From: CAYSLU01 sp964431965
GTDB lineage: Bacteria > Verrucomicrobiota > Kiritimatiellia > CAIKKV01 > CAYSLU01
Assembly: GCA_964431965.1 (NCBI GenBank)
Contig: CAYSLU010000139.1
Span: 1-8,178, forward strand
Direction of reading: 5' to 3'
Length of the DNA stretch: 8,178 nucleotides
Shown here: in pieces, positions 5,728 through 8,178 of the stretch
Layout: each line of letters opens with the position of its first letter
Position numbering within the stretch: the stretch's first letter is position 1
Notes under the pieces: generated by a model
Seen by the model: the letters and a program-made list of their open reading frames with translations, nothing else
What the model was told of the DNA's origin: nothing
Database searches by the model: none
Made by a program: the position numbers and the translations under genes

Positions 5728-6672
5728 ATGGCGGAACTGATCAATACCTTTTCGTGGTCCATCAGCGCGGCGGAGGATTTCGAGGAGTGCCGGCGCAAGC
5801 GGTTTTGGGCGAAGTACGCCATGTGGGGCGGGTGGAAGGAATCGGCCAGCCCGCTGCAGCGGACCGCGTACCGGCTGACCAAGATGGACAATCGGTTCTC
5901 GGTCATGGGCGAAGCGGTCGAGCTGGCCGTGATGTGGGCGCTGCGGCAGAAGCAGGGCGGCTCCGACGTCACGGCGGAGCAGGCCTACGAGGCGGCGGCC
6001 CGGCCGTTCCTGAACGCCGCGTGGAAGGACTCGAAGTCGGGCGCCTGGCAGCAGAGCCCCAAGCGGCACCGATGCCTGTGGGAGCACTACTACGGCAAGC
6101 TGGACGAAGACGGACAGAAGCGGTGCGTGACCTACATCGTCGAGCAGTCCAAGGCCTGCATCGGGCACTTCCTCGACGGCGTGCTGCCGTCCCTCGCGGC
6201 GATCCGGCCCGACCAGGAGCTTCCGATCCGCAAGATGGACGCCGGCGACCCCGAGTCGTTCGAGCACGACGGGATCAAGGTCTATGCGATCCCGGACTAT
6301 GCGTACCGCGTCGGCGACGACCTGCACATCCACGACTGGAAGGCGGGCAAGCCGAAGGAGCGGCACCGCGACCAGCTGGCGATCTACGGGCTCTGGGCCA
6401 ACCTGAAGCATGGCGTTCCGCCCGAGCGGATCAGCGTCCACATTCAGTATCTGGCCGACGGCGTGGTGGAAAGCAAGCGCTTGGCCGCCGAGGATCTGGA
6501 GGACGTGAAGGCCCTGATCGGCGAGTCCGTCGCCGATATGGCCGACTACCTGGTGGACGGTGACATCAAGCGCAATGCGCCGCTGCCGCAGGACGTGTGG
6601 GACCTGGCCCCCACGCGGGACCCGTGCCGGCTGTGCAGCTTCTACGAGCTCTGCAAGCCGGAGTTCGAGTAG
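5728..6672 (+). CDS. PD-(D/E)XK nuclease family protein with Cas4/AddB-like cysteine set
   Basis: This 314-residue stand-alone protein is of the RecB-type PD-(D/E)XK nuclease superfamily (PDDEXK_1 group). Residues 11-27 (SISAAEDFEEC...FW) match the N-terminal S-x-S-x-x-x-x-F-x-x-C-x-x-x-F-W signature. The core has D190 in IPDY, then HDWK with D203 and K205 (the D-x-K motif), and QLAIY with Q216 and Y220 (the Q-x-x-x-Y motif). The C-terminal CRLCSFYELC gives C300, C303 and C309. With C21 these form the four-cysteine pattern that binds a 4Fe-4S cluster in AddB and Cas4. The G-x-x-x-H motif appears as GEAVE (61-65), with Glu in place of the usual His. No helicase, Cas1/Cas2 or CRISPR array is visible nearby, so a DNA repair or phage-related role cannot be decided. 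ATG chosen from the Shine-Dalgarno and the family N-terminus. Its promoter may be in the gap. Confidence 0.85.
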   Translation: MAELINTFSWSISAAEDFEECRRKRFWAKYAMWGGWKESASPLQRTAYRLTKMDNRFSVMGEAVELAVMWALRQKQGGSDVTAEQAYEAAARPFLNAAWKDSKSGAWQQSPKRHRCLWEHYYGKLDEDGQKRCVTYIVEQSKACIGHFLDGVLPSLAAIRPDQELPIRKMDAGDPESFEHDGIKVYAIPDYAYRVGDDLHIHDWKAGKPKERHRDQLAIYGLWANLKHGVPPERISVHIQYLADGVVESKRLAAEDLEDVKALIGESVADMADYLVDGDIKRNAPLPQDVWDLAPTRDPCRLCSFYELCKPEFE

Positions 6673-6885
6673 GCGCGGCGCACGCCCCTCTCTCCAGTGT
6701 CGGGGTATCGGAGTGTGGGCGTGACGGGGTGCGGCGACAGAGTTCGCCCGCTCGCTCCTCCCTGTCATCGACAATGCCTGTTTGATAATCCGCCGCAGCG
6801 TGGTGTATTTTCCACCGGTGATCCCCCGCTCTGGCGCGTCGGTTCCACCCGCCTCGCATCCGGCCCTTCAGCCGCAAATTACATG

Positions 6886-6914
6886 TTGCCCTTGCCCGGG
6901 AACTGCCTTACATT
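6886..6914 (+). promoter_or_regulatory. Possible sigma-70 type promoter
   Basis: TTGCCC (6886-6891) and TACATT (6909-6914) are separated by 17 bases, each matching the consensus in 4 of 6 positions, in an AT-richer patch. It would drive the four-helix-bundle gene about 170 bases downstream. Weak evidence by eye only. Confidence 0.25.
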
Positions 6915-6932
6915 CAAAACGTATTGAACGTT
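6913..6932. repeat. Overlapping palindromes near the candidate -10 box
   Basis: TTCAAAACGTATTGAA (6913-6928) is a palindrome with arms TTCAA/TTGAA, centre ACGT and one mismatched pair. AACGT-ATTGA-ACGTT (6918-6932) is a second inverted repeat. The first overlaps the end of the candidate -10 box and could be an operator; no regulator can be assigned. Confidence 0.35.
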
Positions 6933-7078
6933 CGCCTCGCATAATCGACGGGGCGGAAGCCTGTTCGGAGGGCGGGGGGATGAAGGCGGAGGGAGGAAAG
7001 GCGGACGCCAGAGCGCCGAAAAAGCGGTGAAGGGAAGCGGGCGGACCTGAATCGTGGGCAGGCAGCAATCAGAGGGGG

Positions 7079-7099
7079 TGAGGGATGAATGCTGAGGGG
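7079..7099 (+). repeat. Left heptameric repeat of the four-helix-bundle cassette
   Basis: Three degenerate 7-mers TGAGGGA, TGAATGC and TGAGGGG lie in a row. The start codon of the gene lies inside them (7085-7087). The 10-mer TGAGGGATGA at 7079-7088 has its exact reverse complement at 7587-7596. Confidence 0.65.
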
Positions 7100-7537
7100 G
7101 GAGATGGCGGCCGGCTGGCGTGGTCTGAGCGAGGACGGTCGACAGCGCGCGGGGCGAGTTCCTCCCATGTCCCCGCCAAGCCCCGGGACGATCTGCGTGA
7201 TCGCACGAAGCGATACGCATCTGCGGTCGTTCGCCTGTACGTCGCCTTGCCGAAGCGGCGTGATGAAGTGCAGATTCTGGGGCGGCAGATGGTCCGATCC
7301 GGAACGTCCGTGGCGGCCAACTTCCGCGAGGCCTCTCGCGCACGCAGTGATGCCGAATTCGTGTCGAAGGTGGAGGTCTGCGTTCAGGAGGCCGACGAGA
7401 CCAGCCTCTGGATCGAGCTCCTTCACGAGGACTGCGGTGTCTCCTCCGACTCAGTCGGCTCCCTGCTACAAGAGACCGACGAGTTGATCTCGATCTTTGT
7501 GACAATGGCCAAGAAGGTGAAAGCGCGGCGATACTGA
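7085..7537 (+). CDS. Four helix bundle protein (23S rRNA intervening-sequence protein family)
   Basis: The family (S23 rRNA IVP, TIGR02436 type) comprises small four-helix bundles that form pentamers. Some are encoded in intervening sequences of 23S rRNA and many lie dispersed in genomes; their function is unknown. Residues 35-150 match the whole family: DDLRDRTKRYASAVVRLYVALP (start of helix 1), then RSGTSVAANFREASRARS (71-88, the hallmark), a Glu-rich helix around EVCVQEADETSLWIELL, and the C-terminal FVTMAKKVKA. The first 34 residues (Gly/Ser/Arg-rich) are not typical, since members usually begin near residue 30. The only in-frame ATG is at 7085, with GAGGGGG at 7072-7078 as a Shine-Dalgarno 6 bases before it, so the extension may be real. 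It is not in an rRNA gene here. Inverted heptamer repeats flank it. Confidence 0.9.
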   Translation: MNAEGGDGGRLAWSERGRSTARGASSSHVPAKPRDDLRDRTKRYASAVVRLYVALPKRRDEVQILGRQMVRSGTSVAANFREASRARSDAEFVSKVEVCVQEADETSLWIELLHEDCGVSSDSVGSLLQETDELISIFVTMAKKVKARRY

Positions 7538-7575
7538 CCGCCGCCATACCTGCAGCGGTCTGATTCTTCCTTTCA
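7536..7575 (+). terminator. Candidate rho-independent terminator
   Basis: A stem of 9 pairs with one mismatch is formed by 7536-7544 (GACCGCCGC) and 7552-7560 (GCAGCGGTC), with a 7-base loop. It starts in the stop codon of the four-helix-bundle gene and is followed by a moderately T-rich tail (TGATTCTTCCTTTC). The tail is not a pure T run. Confidence 0.45.
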
Positions 7576-7579
7576 GGTT

Positions 7580-7600
7580 TCATCCGTCATCCCTCATCCC
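7580..7600 (+). repeat. Right heptameric repeat of the cassette (inverted relative to the left)
   Basis: Three tandem 7-mers TCATCCG, TCATCCC and TCATCCC lie within a pyrimidine-rich tract. They mirror the purine-rich TGAGGGA repeats on the left side and end 8 bases before the GbsR-like start codon. Confidence 0.7.
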
Positions 7601-7608
7601 TTCTGCCC

Positions 7609-8091
7609 ATGCCTCACTCCACCCATCCGATTGTCCGGCGGTTCATCGAGGATGCCGGGAGCGCGACGCAGTCGCTCGGCCTGGGCCGCGTGCTCGGGCA
7701 GGTCTACGCCTACCTGTATTTCAGCTCCGTGCCGCGTACGCTGGACGATCTGAAGGAGGCGCTGGGCATCAGCAAGGGCAGCGCGAGCATGACGGTGCGC
7801 CAGCTCGCGCAGTGGGGCGCGGTGCAGCAGGTGTGGGTCAAGGGCGACCGCAAGGACTACTACGCCGCGAACGACTACTTCGGCCGGATCATCCGCAGCG
7901 CGATCCAGGACGGGTTCGGGAAGCGGATGGAGTCGCTGGCCGGCCTGCTAGACGAAGCCGACGCCGCCCTGAACGGCAACGGCGATGCGGACCAGCGCTT
8001 CGTCCGCCAGCGCGTGCAGCGCCTGCGCGACTTCCAGCAGAAAGCCAGCGGCCTCTGGAACAACCCGCTCGTGAAGATGATGATGAGGTGA
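7609..8091 (+). CDS. GbsR/MarR family transcriptional regulator
   Basis: This 160-residue cytoplasmic DNA-binding protein is of the GbsR branch of the MarR superfamily. The family begins with F-I-E-x-x-G and a G-[LR]-x-x-[GV]-[QR]-[IV]-Y helix, seen here as FIEDAGSATQSLGLGRVLGQVYAYL (12-36). The winged helix-turn-helix covers about 44-86: LDDLKEALGISKGSAS (45-60) holds the turn, MTVRQLAQWGAV (61-72) the recognition helix, and VWVKGDRKDYYAA (75-87) the wing. The C-terminal part (95-150) is helical, as in family dimerisation regions. GbsR of Bacillus senses choline, but many relatives control membrane or efflux genes, so the ligand here is unknown. No Shine-Dalgarno is visible; the sequence before the ATG is a pyrimidine-rich repeat. 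No target operon can be inferred, as the next DNA is a repeat array at the window end. Confidence 0.85.
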   Translation: MPHSTHPIVRRFIEDAGSATQSLGLGRVLGQVYAYLYFSSVPRTLDDLKEALGISKGSASMTVRQLAQWGAVQQVWVKGDRKDYYAANDYFGRIIRSAIQDGFGKRMESLAGLLDEADAALNGNGDADQRFVRQRVQRLRDFQQKASGLWNNPLVKMMMR

Positions 8092-8092
8092 G

Positions 8093-8178
8093 GGAGACCG
8101 GAGAACGGAGACCTTAGACCTTAGACCTTGGACCTTGGACCTTGGACCTTGGACCTTGGACCTTGGACCTTGGACCTT
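8093..8178 (+). repeat. Tandem heptamer array, at least 12 units
   Basis: The array begins one base after the regulator's stop. In phase from 8093 the units are GGAGACC, GGAGAAC, GGAGACC, TTAGACC twice, and TTGGACC seven times, then TT at the window edge. Units drift from variable to homogeneous away from the gene. The array continues past the window or broke the assembly. Confidence 0.95.

Larger units (their letters stand above)
6673..7084. other. Gene-poor intergenic stretch of 412 bases
   Basis: I find no convincing gene here: the open frames lack family features and coding-type codon use. The left part is mixed composition. Around 6871-6945 is an AT-richer patch with a possible promoter and palindromes. 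From about 6950 the plus strand becomes purine-rich, with the direct repeat AAGGCGGA at 6983-6990 and 6998-7005. Such purine-rich leaders are common before four-helix-bundle protein genes. No tRNA or obvious structured RNA was seen. Confidence 0.6.

Noticed and set aside
5121..5972. One minus-strand protein spanning the N run
   Set aside because: The part beyond the gap is antisense to the well-supported nuclease gene, and the gap length is unknown, so joining the frames has no meaning.
6673..6930. Small plus-strand ORFs or a tRNA in the intergenic stretch
   Set aside because: The ORFs lack codon bias and Shine-Dalgarno sites. The only T-arm-like string (GGTTCCACCC) lacks the rest of a cloverleaf.
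7085..7537. A true intervening sequence inside a 23S rRNA gene
   Set aside because: No rRNA sequence flanks the gene, and protein-coding genes lie on both sides.
8093..8178. CRISPR array
   Set aside because: The units are 7 bases with no spacers. It is a simple tandem repeat.

Overview
The window is G+C-rich, as shown by codons ending overwhelmingly in G or C and by the long spurious open frames on the antisense strands. It looks like bacterial chromosome from a draft or metagenomic assembly: a run of exactly 100 N (5571-5670) is a scaffold gap, and the window ends inside a heptamer repeat, as contigs often do. The organism cannot be named from the sequence. A four-helix-bundle (23S rRNA intervening-sequence) protein, heptamer repeats of the ACCTTGG kind, a GbsR/MarR regulator and a sugar-hydrolase-like protein fused to a lipopolysaccharide-kinase-like domain together suggest a Gram-negative member of the PVC group (Verrucomicrobiota/Kiritimatiellota). 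That is inference only.

Layout. (1) Positions 1-1927, plus strand: the possible tail of an upstream gene, a polytopic DUF2157 membrane protein and a GDYXXLXY-family protein. The latter two are joined by a strong Shine-Dalgarno and an ATGA stop/start overlap, a known family pairing of unclear envelope function. (2) Positions 2022-5570, minus strand: an apparent operon read right to left. It holds the C-terminus of an unknown gene cut by the gap, trmB (tRNA m7G46 methyltransferase), an unrecognised 65-residue ORF with strong coding-type codon use, and a 736-residue protein. That last protein has an N-terminal TIM-barrel, glycoside-hydrolase-like half and a C-terminal WaaP/Kdo-kinase-like domain. 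(3) Positions 5728-6672, plus strand: a stand-alone PD-(D/E)XK nuclease with four cysteines placed as in the iron-sulfur nucleases AddB and Cas4. (4) Positions 6673-7084: a 412-base stretch without a gene, holding a possible promoter with overlapping palindromes and then a purine-rich tract. (5) Positions 7085-7600: a four-helix-bundle protein gene bounded by inverted heptameric repeats and followed by a candidate terminator, resembling a small dispersed cassette. (6) Positions 7609-8091: a GbsR/MarR-type regulator. A 7-base tandem array begins one base after its stop and runs off the end of the window.

The most notable item is the hydrolase-like/kinase fusion. Its two halves are joined by a linker encoded by a C9 homopolymer tract, where slippage would uncouple the kinase from the first half. 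The second is the repeat architecture of the right-hand 1.1 kb, where three separate tracts share a 7-base period.
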